A stretch of DNA of 64,000 bases, from the NCBI GenBank assembly GCA_021808545.1, contig JAKBBM010000002.1, positions 1-64,000 of the forward strand, written 5' to 3'. Under the pieces are notes generated by a model, which did no database searches, was not told the DNA's origin, and saw only the letters and a program-made list of their open reading frames with translations. Made by a program: the position numbers and the translations under genes. Position 1 is the first letter of the stretch. Each line of letters begins with the position of its first letter. This stretch comes from Pseudomonadota bacterium (GTDB lineage Bacteria > Pseudomonadota > Alphaproteobacteria > Acetobacterales > Acetobacteraceae). This document shows, one piece after another, positions 45,670-54,807 of the stretch.

Positions 45670-46242
45670 ATGCTGCTTTGGGTTGGCCTTGGAAACCCGG
45701 AACCGGGCATGGCGCGGCACCGCCATAATATCGGCTTCATGACCGTTGATGTACTGGCGCTGCATTACGGTTTTTCCCCCTGGCGGGTCCGCTTTCGGGG
45801 GCTGTGCGCAGAAGGGCGCATTGGGCCGCATAAAATCATGCTGCTCAAGCCCATGACCTATATGAATCTCTCCGGTGAATCCGTGCAGGAGGCGGCCGCT
45901 TTTTATAAGCTCGCCCCTGGCGACATCACCGTGTTCCATGATGAGCTGGACCTGCCGCCAGGCAAGCTACGCGTGAAGCAAGGTGGTGGCCATGCCGGGC
46001 ATAACGGCCTGCGCAGCCTGGATAAGCACCTGCCCAGTCCCGATTATTGGCGCGTGCGGCTGGGTATTGGCCATCCGGGCGACAAAGCCCGCGTGAGCGG
46101 CTATGTGCTGAGCGATTTTTCCAAGACAGACAAAGACTGGCTGATCCCGCTGCTGGATGCGCTGGCCGAAAATGCCGACCTGCTGGCCGCGGGCCGGGCT
46201 GAAGATTTCATGACGCGCCTGGCGCAGACCATAGGGAGTTAA
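45670..46242 (+). CDS. pth: Peptidyl-tRNA hydrolase
   Basis: Recycles tRNA by cleaving peptidyl-tRNA released from ribosomes. The 190-residue protein has the family motifs GLGNPEPGMARHRHNIGF with catalytic H19, LLKPMTYMNLSGESV, FHDELDLPPGKLRVKQGGGHAGHNGLRSL, and RVRLGIGHPG. It lies 19 bases after rplY and two bases before ychF, so these are one operon. Confidence 0.97.
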   Translation: MLLWVGLGNPEPGMARHRHNIGFMTVDVLALHYGFSPWRVRFRGLCAEGRIGPHKIMLLKPMTYMNLSGESVQEAAAFYKLAPGDITVFHDELDLPPGKLRVKQGGGHAGHNGLRSLDKHLPSPDYWRVRLGIGHPGDKARVSGYVLSDFSKTDKDWLIPLLDALAENADLLAAGRAEDFMTRLAQTIGS

Positions 46243-46244
46243 GA

Positions 46245-47339
46245 ATGGGGTTTAATTGCGGTATTGTCGGTCTGCCGAATGTCGGCAAATCGACCCTGTT
46301 CAACGCGCTCACCGCCACGGTGGCGGCCCAGGCGGCGAATTATCCGTTCTGCACCATTGAGCCGAATGTCGGCCGGGTGGCGGTGCCCGATACACGCATG
46401 GATAAGCTGGCCGAGATTGGCAAATCCGTGAAGATCGTCCCCACCAGCCTGGAATTTGTCGATATTGCCGGGCTGGTGCGCGGCGCCAGCAAGGGCGAGG
46501 GGCTTGGCAACCAGTTCCTCGCCAATATCCGCGAGGTCGATGCCATCGTGCATGTGCTGCGCTGCTTCGAGGATGAGGACGTGACCCATGTGGAGGGCTC
46601 GGTCGATCCGCTGCGCGATGCCGAGACGGTCGAGACCGAGCTGATGCTGGCCGATCTGGAGAGCCTGACCAAGCGCCAGCCCGCCTTGCAGAAAAAAGCC
46701 AAGAGCGGCGATAAATCCGCTGCCGCCGATCTGGCGCTGATCGAGCCGATCATCGCCGCTCTGGAATCCGGCAAGCCGGCGCGCATGGCCATTGCCCCAG
46801 CCGAGGCCGAAGCCGCGCAGCGGCTGAATCTGCTGACCTCCAAGCCTGTGCTCTATGTGTGCAATGTGGAGGAATCCGCTGCCGCCACGGGCAATACGCA
46901 ATCGGCCCGGGTGGCCGAAATGGCCCAGGCGCAAGGGGCGGCTTATGTCATCATCTCCGCCGCCATCGAGGCCGAGGTCAGCCAGTTGCCGCCCGAGGAC
47001 CGGGCGGGATTCCTTGCCGACCTGGGGCTTGAGGATTCCGGGCTCGACCGCATCATCCGCGCTGGCTACCAGCTGCTCGGGCTGATCACTTACTTCACCG
47101 TGGGACCAAAAGAGACCCGGGCCTGGACGATTATTAAAGGCACCAAGGCGCCGGGGGCGGCAGGTGTGATCCACGGCGATTTCGAGCGCGGCTTTATCGC
47201 GGCGGAAACCATCGCCTATGATGATTATGTGGCCTGCAAGGGCGAGGCGGGCGCGCGCGAGGCCGGCAAGCTGCGTATCGAAGGCCGGGACTATGTGGTA
47301 AAAGATGGCGACGTGCTTTTGTTCCGCTTCAACGTGTAA
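46245..47339 (+). CDS. ychF: OBG-type ATPase/GTPase YchF
   Basis: Ribosome-associated P-loop NTPase of the Obg family that prefers ATP and takes part in stress responses. The 364-residue protein has G1 [12 protein letters not shown] at about 8-19, the switch sequence [14 protein letters not shown]3 [18 protein letters not shown], and the C-terminal TGS domain ending [10 protein letters not shown]. Its ATG is two bases after pth, with AGGGAG upstream. Confidence 0.97.
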   Translation: MGFNCGIVGLPNVGKSTLFNALTATVAAQAANYPFCTIEPNVGRVAVPDTRMDKLAEIGKSVKIVPTSLEFVDIAGLVRGASKGEGLGNQFLANIREVDAIVHVLRCFEDEDVTHVEGSVDPLRDAETVETELMLADLESLTKRQPALQKKAKSGDKSAAADLALIEPIIAALESGKPARMAIAPAEAEAAQRLNLLTSKPVLYVCNVEESAAATGNTQSARVAEMAQAQGAAYVIISAAIEAEVSQLPPEDRAGFLADLGLEDSGLDRIIRAGYQLLGLITYFTVGPKETRAWTIIKGTKAPGAAGVIHGDFERGFIAAETIAYDDYVACKGEAGAREAGKLRIEGRDYVVKDGDVLLFRFNV

Positions 47340-47348
47340 GGGAATGAG

Positions 47349-47852
47349 ATGAACCTTCCGGCCCGCATCATCGAGGCCATTTTATTTGGCGGGCGCTGGC
47401 TGCTGGCGCCCATTTATCTCGCCATGCTGGGCCTGCTGGGCATGCTCGTGGCCTATTTCATCAGCGAGCTGGTCCATACCCTGCCATCCCTGGCCGCGAT
47501 GACCGAGAATGATCTCATCGTTCTCACCCTCTCGCTTATTGATTTGTCGCTCTCGGCCAATCTCGTCATTCTCGTCATCCTCTCGGGCTATGAGAATTTC
47601 GTGAGCCAGGTGCATTTCACAGAGAATGACACCCGGCCCAAATGGATGGGCGATATTGATTTCTCCGGCCTCAAGCTCAAGCTGCTCGGCTCCATCACTG
47701 TTATCGGCGCCGTGCATTTGCTGCGCAGCTTCCTCGAAATCGGGAACGAGCCCAACCGCGACCTGTTCTGGCAGATCATCATTGTCGTAGTATTCGCGCT
47801 GCTCTCGCTGCTGCTCGCCGTCTCCGACCGGCTTAGCTCCGGGCACGAATAG
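47349..47852 (+). CDS. yqhA: UPF0114 (YqhA) family inner-membrane protein
   Basis: The 167-residue protein has about four hydrophobic helices and the family signature LSGYENFVSQ at about 78-87, along with RWLLAPIYLAMLGLL at the N terminus and AVHLLRSFLEIGN. Function of the family is not established. It starts nine bases after ychF, apparently as the last gene of the rplY-pth-ychF series, and overlaps the convergent nth gene by 20 bases. Confidence 0.9.
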   Translation: MNLPARIIEAILFGGRWLLAPIYLAMLGLLGMLVAYFISELVHTLPSLAAMTENDLIVLTLSLIDLSLSANLVILVILSGYENFVSQVHFTENDTRPKWMGDIDFSGLKLKLLGSITVIGAVHLLRSFLEIGNEPNRDLFWQIIIVVVFALLSLLLAVSDRLSSGHE

Positions 47853-48501
47853 GCGGGGCGGCCAGCTTCTCGCCATAGGTGCAATAGGCGCTGCCGGAGC
47901 AGCGCCAGCATTCGGGCGTGCGCGCCTTACACACATAACGCCCGTGCAAAATGAGCCAGAGATGCGCTGGCTTGAGCATATCCTTAGGGATGCGCTTGAG
48001 CAGCTGCTCCTCCACCGCGCGCGGCGTGGGCCCAGGCGCCAGGCCCGTGCGGTTGCCCAGGCGGAAAATATGCGTATCCACCGCCATGGTCGGCTGGCCA
48101 AAAATCTCGTTCAGCACCACATTCGCGGTTTTGCGGCCGACACCCGGCAGCGCCTCCAAATCCGCGCGCGTGCCCGGCACCGCGCCGCCATGGTGATCCA
48201 GCAACTGGCGGGCCAGAGCCGCCACGTTCTTGGCCTTCGTCTGCCACAGCCCAATGGAGCGGATGAACGGCCCAATACCATCGGCCTCCAATGCCGCCAT
48301 GGCGGCCGGATCGGGTGCCGCGGCGAACAGGCCTTTCGTGACCTTATTCACCGCGATATCGGTGGTTTGCGCTGAAAGCACTACGGCGACAAGCAGCTGA
48401 AACGGCGTTTCGTAATCCAGCTCGGTGCGCGGGGCGGGGTCGCCATTGCTGATAGCGGCAAGAAAAGCGGGAATTTCCGCCCGTTTCATGAGTTTGGGCA
48501 T
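47833..48501 (-). CDS. nth: Endonuclease III
   Basis: Base-excision repair DNA glycosylase/AP lyase for oxidised pyrimidines. The 222-residue protein has the helix-hairpin-helix LPGVGRKTANVVLNE with the catalytic lysine, the catalytic aspartate in VDTHIFRLGNR, and the 4Fe-4S loop CKARTPECWRCSGSAYC. ATG 48501 has AAGGAT upstream; a start ten codons earlier is possible but has no better signal. It is divergent from the DUF2244 gene with a 42-base gap. Confidence 0.96.
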   Translation of the reverse strand: MPKLMKRAEIPAFLAAISNGDPAPRTELDYETPFQLLVAVVLSAQTTDIAVNKVTKGLFAAAPDPAAMAALEADGIGPFIRSIGLWQTKAKNVAALARQLLDHHGGAVPGTRADLEALPGVGRKTANVVLNEIFGQPTMAVDTHIFRLGNRTGLAPGPTPRAVEEQLLKRIPKDMLKPAHLWLILHGRYVCKARTPECWRCSGSAYCTYGEKLAAPPIRARS

Positions 48502-48543
48502 TTTATCCTTGGCTAAAACCGGTTCCGGCATGATCTATGCCGC

Positions 48544-49044
48544 ATGGACCCATCCGCCGCCACTGGCGAGAGGCTGTTTTTCGAGGCGGAGCTGCGCCCG
48601 CACCGCAGCCTGTCGCGCAAGGCGCTGCTCGGCGTGCTGGCGGCCATGGCGGCTGGCTCGCTTTATATCACCACGTTCATGGCGCTACTGGGGGCGTGGC
48701 CGGTCATCGGCTTTAACGGTGTGGATATTGCCCTCGCCGTGCTGCTGTTCTGGCTCAATGCCCGGGCGGCGCGGGCGCGCGAGACCATCCGCTTGTATGA
48801 GCATGCGCTGGATGTCATCCGCACCAGCCCCGGCGGACGGGTGGAGATGTTCCACCTGGCACCGGGCTGGGCGCGGGTGGAATTGCACGAGCCCCCAGGC
48901 CGCGTGCCGGTTTTATGGCTCCGGGCCGAGGGGAAAAATCTGGAAATCGGGCGTCAGCTGGGTGCCGCCCAAAAACGCGATCTCGCCGCGGCGATAAACC
49001 GCGCGCTGGCGCGCTGGCGCGCACCACCACCAGGATCGGCCTAA
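48544..49044 (+). CDS. DUF2244 family membrane protein
   Basis: The 166-residue protein has an N-terminal polar part (FEAELRPHRSLSRKAL), two hydrophobic helices (about 27-72) and a cytosolic-looking C-terminal beta region with LAPGWARVELHEPPGRVPVLWLRAEGKNLEIGR. This matches DUF2244, which in alphaproteobacteria is often next to nth. Function unknown; some relatives lie near cytochrome oxidase genes. ATG 48544 fits the family start. Confidence 0.85.
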   Translation: MDPSAATGERLFFEAELRPHRSLSRKALLGVLAAMAAGSLYITTFMALLGAWPVIGFNGVDIALAVLLFWLNARAARARETIRLYEHALDVIRTSPGGRVEMFHLAPGWARVELHEPPGRVPVLWLRAEGKNLEIGRQLGAAQKRDLAAAINRALARWRAPPPGSA

Positions 49045-49084
49045 CCGTGCCCAATGGCAGCCCGCGCGCCGCGCGGCCGAACAC

Positions 49085-51067
49085 TTAAAACCTGTAACTC
49101 ACGCTCAGTTGGCCGGTCAGCCCCGCACTGGTATTGGCATCGCCCACCATGCCAGCCAAACCCGCATCAACACGCAGCGGCCCGCGCGCGGCCTTAAGGG
49201 TCAGGGCCAAGCTGCCCAAATCGCGGCTATTAAAAGCGGAAAGCTGGCTGATGCCGTATCCCTGAAGCGTGGCATGGGTGGCGATGACGGGGCTGCTCAA
49301 CAAGCGCGTGAAGCTTATGCTGGCCGCGGGACGAAGCCGCCAATGTCCCCATTGGTACGCGGGCAAGGCTGCCCGCAGACTGGCTGTCAGGCTTGGCAGG
49401 GTCTTATCCAGCCCGGCAAATTGCAGCGCTAAACTACTGCCTTGTTCCTTAAAGCCCTCCAGCGCCGTGTTTGAGAGGTCGAACCCAAGTTGCGGCGTTA
49501 AAATAACATCGCCCATGGGCAGAACATCCCCGGCTTGGGCATACAAGGCGTATATCATGCCATGGCTATTGCCGATGGCCGTTCCCAGGCCGTCTCCTAA
49601 CGGCCTGTTATCATGAACGGACACCACGTCAACGCTTCCCCCGCCCGCGACAAACGGCCCAGCCGCCAGCGAGGACAGCGCATAACGCGCGCCCATCGTC
49701 ATGAGGAAAACATCGACCCGCGCATCCGCGCCCGCGCTTCTTATCCCGCCCCAATCATACCCAAGGCCGGCATCCAAGCTGGTGCGCGCGCCCAGACGAT
49801 GCGTAAGGCCAACCATCACGCCAACCGTGCGGCTGGTTGAAGCGGCCACATTACGATCCCCCGCGGTGGACAATATGCCCGCCAGCGGTGTCTCCCAGAA
49901 TTTTGTCTGGCCAGCCGCCATGCCCATGCCGTTTATATGAGGCGCAATGGCCGCGTCGATACGTTGCGGCAGGCGGACAAGATAGGACCCCGTGTCAGCG
50001 ACAAGCTGGCCGCCAATCTGCGTTTGCACGCCACCCAAACTTCCCGAATCAATGGCCGATTGCAGATAATAATTATAGGCCGTGTAATGACCCGAGAGCG
50101 GCGAAGCCTGCAACGCGTTCAGCAAGGCCGCGCCGGCCGCCGCATTGCCCGTCATGTCCGCCTGGCCAGGCAGCAGGGTATAATCAACCATTTTCGCGCG
50201 CAGAACATAAATCTCGGCCTGGGTTAGGCCCAGCCCTTGCGTCAAATAACGATCAATCGAGCCATAATCGCTGATTGCCTGATTAAGGCCGGCCTGCAAA
50301 TCCGCCTGTTGCACGCCCAAGATGGCGCCATAGGCCTGGGCGAGGTTTTGCGCGACGGCGGCACCATACGTACCGACATAGGCGTTATAAATTTTTTGTT
50401 CCGTGGCGCTTATATAGGCTGCCTGGTAAGTGTTGCTGGCAAGATAATTGGCCATGATATCAGAAGAGGACACGCCCGCGATGCTTTGCAGCATGGCGGC
50501 AACCCAGCCGGTGCGGTCCTTGCCCGATGAGCAGTTGAAGATGACCGGGCCGGGTGCCGCGGCAAGGGACGCAAAAACCAGCCCCAAATTGGCCCGCTCC
50601 GTTGGATTCGTAACAAAGCCTTTATCGATGGCCGTCAGATAAGTCTCGGCATCCGAAACGGTTTTCAAGGCCGGCAGCGGCGGATATGACGGCGTGCCAA
50701 ACACATTAATATCGATATAGCTGGCACCCACCGGCGTGTTCTGCGATTCCGGCGTAACATCGTCTTCATAAGGTGTGCGCAGATCAATCAACTGGCGAAT
50801 ACCCAATGTGTCCAATGTTGCTTGGTCGGCGGGGCTGACCGTGGTCAGCGCGTTGGAACGATAGAATATGCCCGTCCGCATCACGCCATTCTTGGCCGTT
50901 TTATAAGCTTGTCCGCTGCCGCCATCGGCCACCGCAACCCCCGCAATATCGCGGAAATTATCAAGCGAGGACAGGATCGGCGTTGTGAGCGCGGTTTGCG
51001 CGGCCGCGCCGCCCACAAAAAGCACCCAAAGAGCCGATGCCATGTAAAGTGAGTTTTTCTTGTTCAT
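49085..51067 (-). CDS. Autotransporter with a tyrosine/lipid-phosphatase-like passenger domain
   Basis: A 660-residue secreted protein. A signal peptide (1 to about 23, ending GGAAA|Q) is followed by a Y_phosphatase3-like domain (about 30-290): DNFRDIAG at 36-43, YRSNAL, LIDLRTPYE, and the CX5R catalytic loop C179-SSGKD-R185 in FNCSSGKDRTGW. The C-terminal 250-odd residues look like an autotransporter beta barrel, ending in SVSYRF with a terminal Phe. Bacterial relatives of the passenger (MptpB/LipA type) dephosphorylate phosphotyrosine or phosphoinositides. ATG 51067 has GGGGAG upstream. It is divergent from a LysR gene, which probably controls it. Lower G+C than the neighbours suggests acquisition. 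Confidence 0.85.
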   Translation of the reverse strand: MNKKNSLYMASALWVLFVGGAAAQTALTTPILSSLDNFRDIAGVAVADGGSGQAYKTAKNGVMRTGIFYRSNALTTVSPADQATLDTLGIRQLIDLRTPYEDDVTPESQNTPVGASYIDINVFGTPSYPPLPALKTVSDAETYLTAIDKGFVTNPTERANLGLVFASLAAAPGPVIFNCSSGKDRTGWVAAMLQSIAGVSSSDIMANYLASNTYQAAYISATEQKIYNAYVGTYGAAVAQNLAQAYGAILGVQQADLQAGLNQAISDYGSIDRYLTQGLGLTQAEIYVLRAKMVDYTLLPGQADMTGNAAAGAALLNALQASPLSGHYTAYNYYLQSAIDSGSLGGVQTQIGGQLVADTGSYLVRLPQRIDAAIAPHINGMGMAAGQTKFWETPLAGILSTAGDRNVAASTSRTVGVMVGLTHRLGARTSLDAGLGYDWGGIRSAGADARVDVFLMTMGARYALSSLAAGPFVAGGGSVDVVSVHDNRPLGDGLGTAIGNSHGMIYALYAQAGDVLPMGDVILTPQLGFDLSNTALEGFKEQGSSLALQFAGLDKTLPSLTASLRAALPAYQWGHWRLRPAASISFTRLLSSPVIATHATLQGYGISQLSAFNSRDLGSLALTLKAARGPLRVDAGLAGMVGDANTSAGLTGQLSVSYRF

Positions 51068-51136
51068 ATCGCTCCCCGTTTATTTTTCAGTCATTGCGGG
51101 GAAAGGTTTGAGCAAAAAATTAAATATGTCTAATGC

Positions 51137-51156
51137 ATTTTGATTCGTATTTTGAT
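51137..51156. promoter_or_regulatory. Direct repeat in the autotransporter/LysR intergenic region
   Basis: ATTTTGAT occurs twice, at 51137-51144 and 51149-51156, a 12-base period, in an AT-rich stretch just before the LysR gene and about 70-90 bases before the divergent autotransporter gene. A plausible LysR-type binding region. Confidence 0.35.
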
Positions 51157-51167
51157 AATGTTTACGC

Positions 51168-52046
51168 ATGAAACTAGATCTGCATCGCCTGCGCCACGCC
51201 ATTACGGTGGCTGAAACACGCAGCTTCAGCCGCGCGGCGGAGCTTCTGGCCATCACTCAGCCCGCCCTCAGCCGGAGTATCGCCACCCTGGAGGATGATC
51301 TTGGTCTACGCCTTTTTGACCGCGACCGCTCGGGCGTGTTCATAACCCAAGCCGGAGCCAATCTGCTCGCCGGGGCCAAGCCGCTTCTGACGCAAGCGCA
51401 TATGTTGGAGCAAACCATGCGCCAGCTGCATCATGCGCAAACGGGCGTGATCCATTTTGGCATGAGCCCCATGGTCGCCAGCCTTTATCTGTCTGATTTG
51501 TTCCTGGCGCTGAACAAGACCCGCCCCGATCTTATTTTACGCCCCCTGGTGCGCAAGACCGAAGGGTTGCTAACCGCGTTGAGCCAGGGCGAGATCGAAA
51601 GCTTTTTCATGGCCTACCCCCACCCGCCACAGCGCGAAGATATTGTCGCAAACGCTCTCGGCCCGGTGCCCATTGGCCTGTTCGCGCGCGCGGGGCACCC
51701 ATTGGCCAGCTCCCACACACGGCCCTGTGATTCACTGGATTCCTTTCCGCTTGCCGCGAGTGTTCCCGAACTTCCCAACCCCACGGGCGGCCTCCCGCTG
51801 GCCACCAGCATCGTCTGCGACAATTATGCCCTGATGAAGGAGCTGATTTTGGCGAGCGACACAATCAGCCTGATGTCGCCGCTTTTACTGCGCGATGAAT
51901 TGCGCCGGGGCGAGGTAGTCAGACTGAATATGCCGCTGCTCGATCAGGCCGCGGTTGAACTCTTCTCGATCCGCTTGTCCGCGCGGACAATTTCCAAAAC
52001 AACAAAATTAATTCAAGACGTTTTGTTGGAAAATCGGGAACGCTAA
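51168..52046 (+). CDS. LysR-type transcriptional regulator
   Basis: The 292-residue protein has the N-terminal winged helix (about 5-63: LRHAITVAETRSFSRAAELL, ITQPALSRSIATLEDDLGLRLFDR) and a substrate-binding domain (about 90-290). It is divergently placed 100 bases from the phosphatase autotransporter, the usual arrangement for a LysR regulator and its target. The inducer is unknown. Confidence 0.92.
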   Translation: MKLDLHRLRHAITVAETRSFSRAAELLAITQPALSRSIATLEDDLGLRLFDRDRSGVFITQAGANLLAGAKPLLTQAHMLEQTMRQLHHAQTGVIHFGMSPMVASLYLSDLFLALNKTRPDLILRPLVRKTEGLLTALSQGEIESFFMAYPHPPQREDIVANALGPVPIGLFARAGHPLASSHTRPCDSLDSFPLAASVPELPNPTGGLPLATSIVCDNYALMKELILASDTISLMSPLLLRDELRRGEVVRLNMPLLDQAAVELFSIRLSARTISKTTKLIQDVLLENRER

Positions 52047-52060
52047 ACGCCTCGTGGGCG

Positions 52061-52132
52061 TTCACCAGCCCGCAGGGGTGGGCGCCTTGAGTACGGCGCC
52101 CAACGGCGCAGGCCCCATGCCGGGCTGGTGAA
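52061..52132. terminator. Long nested inverted repeat between LysR and pckA
   Basis: A perfect 12-bp outer stem, TTCACCAGCCCG/CGGGCTGGTGAA, encloses a 4-bp GGGG/CCCC and a 7-bp GGGCGCC/GGCGCCC stem. It fills almost the whole 89-base gap between the convergent LysR and pckA genes. Probably a strong bidirectional terminator or 3'-end stabiliser for pckA mRNA; no long T tract. Confidence 0.65.
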
Positions 52133-52135
52133 ATA

Positions 52136-53749
52136 TCAGGCCGCATCACGGATAGCGGCGGCCTTCACCTCATCATCCACATGGTCGGCGAAGCTCGCGA
52201 AATTCTCAACAAACCGCCGCACCAGCGCGCGCGCGGCCTCGTCATAGGCGGCCTTGTCGTCCCAGGCGCGGCGCGGGTCCAGCACCTCGTCGGGCACGCC
52301 GATCACCTGCTCAGGGATTGCCAGGCCAAAGAACGGATCGGTGCGGCAGGCGGCATTATCCAGCTCACCCGCCAGAGCCGCGCGCAGCAAGGCCCGGGTA
52401 TGGGCAATGGACATGCGCCGGCCCACACCATAGGCACCACCCGTCCAGCCCGTATTCACCAGCCAGCAGGACACGCCATGCTGCTTGATGAGCGCTTGCA
52501 GCAGCTTGCCATAAACCTGCGGATGGCGCGGCAGGAAGGGTGAGCCAAAGCAGGTGGAGAAGGTGGCTTGCGGCTCGGCACCCAGCCCTTTCTCGGTACC
52601 GGCGACACGCGCGGTATAGCCCGAGAGGAAATGATACATGGCCTGTGCCGGCGTCAGCCGGGAAATCGGCGGCAGCACGCCAAACGCATCGGCCGTGAGC
52701 ATGATGACATTTTTTGGCATGCCGCCCCGGCCCGACAGCTCGACATTGGGGATGAACTCCACCGGGTAGCAGGCGCGGGTATTCTCGGTATAGGTCTTGT
52801 CGGTCAGGTCCAGGTGGCCTTGGCCGTCGGCCACCACATTTTCCAGCACGGTGCCAAACCGGTGCGTGGCGGCCCAGATCTCGGGCTCGCTCTTGCGCGA
52901 CAGATCGATCACCTTGGCGTAGCAGCCGCCCTCGAAATTGAACACGCCGTGCGGGCCCCAGCCATGCTCGTCATCGCCGATCAGGCGGCGCGTGGGGTCG
53001 GAGGAGAGGGTGGTCTTGCCCGTGCCGGACAGGCCAAAGAACAGGGCGGAATCCTCCGACGGGCCGATATTGGCCGAGCAATGCATGGGCAGCACGCCGC
53101 GCGCGGGCAAAATCCAGTTCATCACCGTGAAGATGGATTTCTTGATTTCGCCCGCATATTCGGTGCCGGCGATGACAATGATTTTCTCCGCGAAGGAGAG
53201 CGCGATGGCCGTGGAGGAGCGCACGCCATCCAGCGCTGGGTCGGCCTCAAAATCGGGAGCATGCAGGATCACGTAATCGGGCACGAAACCGGGCAGCTCC
53301 TCAGGACTTGGGCGGATGAACATGTTGCGCGCGAACAGCGCATGCCATGCGCCGGTGGTCACCAACCGCACGCGGATGCGGTTCTCAGGGTCGGCCCCGG
53401 CATAAAGATCCTGGGTGAACAGCTCGCGCCCCTGCAGATAGGCCTGCACACGCCCCTTCAGCACATCGAACTTCGCGCGCGGCAGGCGCTGATTCACCTT
53501 GCCCCACCAGACATCAGCGCTGGTTTCGGGCTCGTCCACCACGAATTTATCGGCAACCGAGCGTCCCGTATGCACGCCGGTGCGTACAATTAACGCGCCA
53601 TCGGCCGAAAGCCGCCCTTCATTCTTGCGCAGGGAATGGGCAACCAGCGCCGGCGCCGTGAGGTTGGCATGCAGCATGGCGGCAGCCTGCACGCCCGTGC
53701 CAGCGAGAGGGACGGCATCGCGATAGAGCGCGGGCTCGGTCTGAGTCAT
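52136..53749 (-). CDS. pckA: Phosphoenolpyruvate carboxykinase (ATP)
   Basis: Converts oxaloacetate and ATP to PEP and CO2, the first step of gluconeogenesis. The 537-residue protein has the usual length. Motifs: [19 protein letters not shown] at the N terminus, the kinase P-loop [13 protein letters not shown], the metal and substrate site ANIGPSED, and [12 protein letters not shown] 53749 is chosen, with AGAGGAT nine bases upstream; the longer open frame continues into the regulatory region. It is divergent from chvI-chvG, the conserved alphaproteobacterial arrangement. Confidence 0.97.
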   Translation of the reverse strand: MTQTEPALYRDAVPLAGTGVQAAAMLHANLTAPALVAHSLRKNEGRLSADGALIVRTGVHTGRSVADKFVVDEPETSADVWWGKVNQRLPRAKFDVLKGRVQAYLQGRELFTQDLYAGADPENRIRVRLVTTGAWHALFARNMFIRPSPEELPGFVPDYVILHAPDFEADPALDGVRSSTAIALSFAEKIIVIAGTEYAGEIKKSIFTVMNWILPARGVLPMHCSANIGPSEDSALFFGLSGTGKTTLSSDPTRRLIGDDEHGWGPHGVFNFEGGCYAKVIDLSRKSEPEIWAATHRFGTVLENVVADGQGHLDLTDKTYTENTRACYPVEFIPNVELSGRGGMPKNVIMLTADAFGVLPPISRLTPAQAMYHFLSGYTARVAGTEKGLGAEPQATFSTCFGSPFLPRHPQVYGKLLQALIKQHGVSCWLVNTGWTGGAYGVGRRMSIAHTRALLRAALAGELDNAACRTDPFFGLAIPEQVIGVPDEVLDPRRAWDDKAAYDEAARALVRRFVENFASFADHVDDEVKAAAIRDAA

Positions 53750-54061
53750 GGGGTCTTTATCCTCTCTAATCTCTTCGCAGCTTATGGAACCTTCATACGC
53801 AGCCGGATCGATGGCATCAACCACGCAAAACATCGACATGTCGCGAAAATTCATGCTGCAGCGCGGCAAATTTCAAATGAGAGGCCCGCGCGCGCGCCAT
53901 ATATATTGCAAGTCGTTAATCAAGATTTCACCAAACCGGGAATTATCCCGCGCAGCCGCGCCCCGTCCGCCCGCCCAGATTTTCATGCTCTTGATTCCCC
54001 GCCATAATCCGGTCACTCCCTTATGCGCACAACGGCGCCGACAGCATTGATGGGTTCGCAG
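53750..54061. other. Intergenic region between divergent pckA and chvI
   Basis: About 310 bases with no gene recognised. It must hold both promoters. AT-rich patches (TATATATT near 53900-53912 and TTAATCAAGATTTC near 53916) are likely promoter cores, but I cannot define elements confidently. ChvI of other alphaproteobacteria controls genes in this neighbourhood, so a ChvI site may be present; none was identified by eye. Confidence 0.4.
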
Positions 54062-54763
54062 ATGAAGCACACAATCGCCCTGGTCGATGATGACCGCAAT
54101 ATTCTCGCCTCCGTGCAGATGACACTGGAGGCGGAGGGGTTCGACGTCCGTACCTTTACCGACGGCGAATCCGCCCTGCAGGCCCTGCTCGCCAAACCAG
54201 CCGATCTCGCGGTGCTCGATATTAAAATGCCGCGCATGGACGGCATGGAGCTGCTGCAGCGGCTGCGCGCGCGCTCGGCCATGCCGGTGATCTTCCTGAC
54301 CTCCAAGGATGACGAGCTGGACGAGCTGATGGGCCTGCGCCTGGGGGCTGACGATTATATCACCAAACCCTTCTCGCAGCGCCTACTGCTGGAGCGTATC
54401 CGCGCCCTGCTGCGCCGCAACGACGCCACCCGCGCCGAAGCCTCAGGTGCGGCACCCGCCAGCGTGATCACCCGCGGCGACCTGACCTTGGATGAGACCA
54501 AGCATCAATGCCTGTGGAAGGGTAAGGATATTCAGCTCACCGTCACCGAATTCCTGCTGGTGAAGGCGCTGGCCCAGCGCCCAGGCATGGTCAAATCCCG
54601 CGACCAGCTGATCGATGCCGCCTATGGCGAGAATGTGTATGTGGATGACCGCACGATTGACAGCCATGTGAAGCGGCTGCGCAAGAAATTCCGCACCCAG
54701 GATGACGCGTTCGACCAGATCGAAACGCTCTACGGGATTGGCTACCGCTACAAGGATAACTGA
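54062..54763 (+). CDS. chvI: Response regulator ChvI (OmpR family)
   Basis: The 233-residue protein has a receiver domain with D9-D11 (VDDDRN), phosphoacceptor D53 in [11 protein letters not shown], and lysine in DDYITKPFS, followed by an OmpR/PhoB winged-helix output domain (about 130-230) ending [12 protein letters not shown]. With ChvG it senses acid or envelope stress in alphaproteobacteria. ATG 54062 fits the family start [14 protein letters not shown] 54050 is possible. It overlaps the presumed coding frame of chvG at its stop. Confidence 0.95.
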   Translation: MKHTIALVDDDRNILASVQMTLEAEGFDVRTFTDGESALQALLAKPADLAVLDIKMPRMDGMELLQRLRARSAMPVIFLTSKDDELDELMGLRLGADDYITKPFSQRLLLERIRALLRRNDATRAEASGAAPASVITRGDLTLDETKHQCLWKGKDIQLTVTEFLLVKALAQRPGMVKSRDQLIDAAYGENVYVDDRTIDSHVKRLRKKFRTQDDAFDQIETLYGIGYRYKDN

Positions 54764-54807
54764 TCCTGGCCCACAAATCCCGCCTCTCGCGCCTGCTGCG
54801 CGACATA

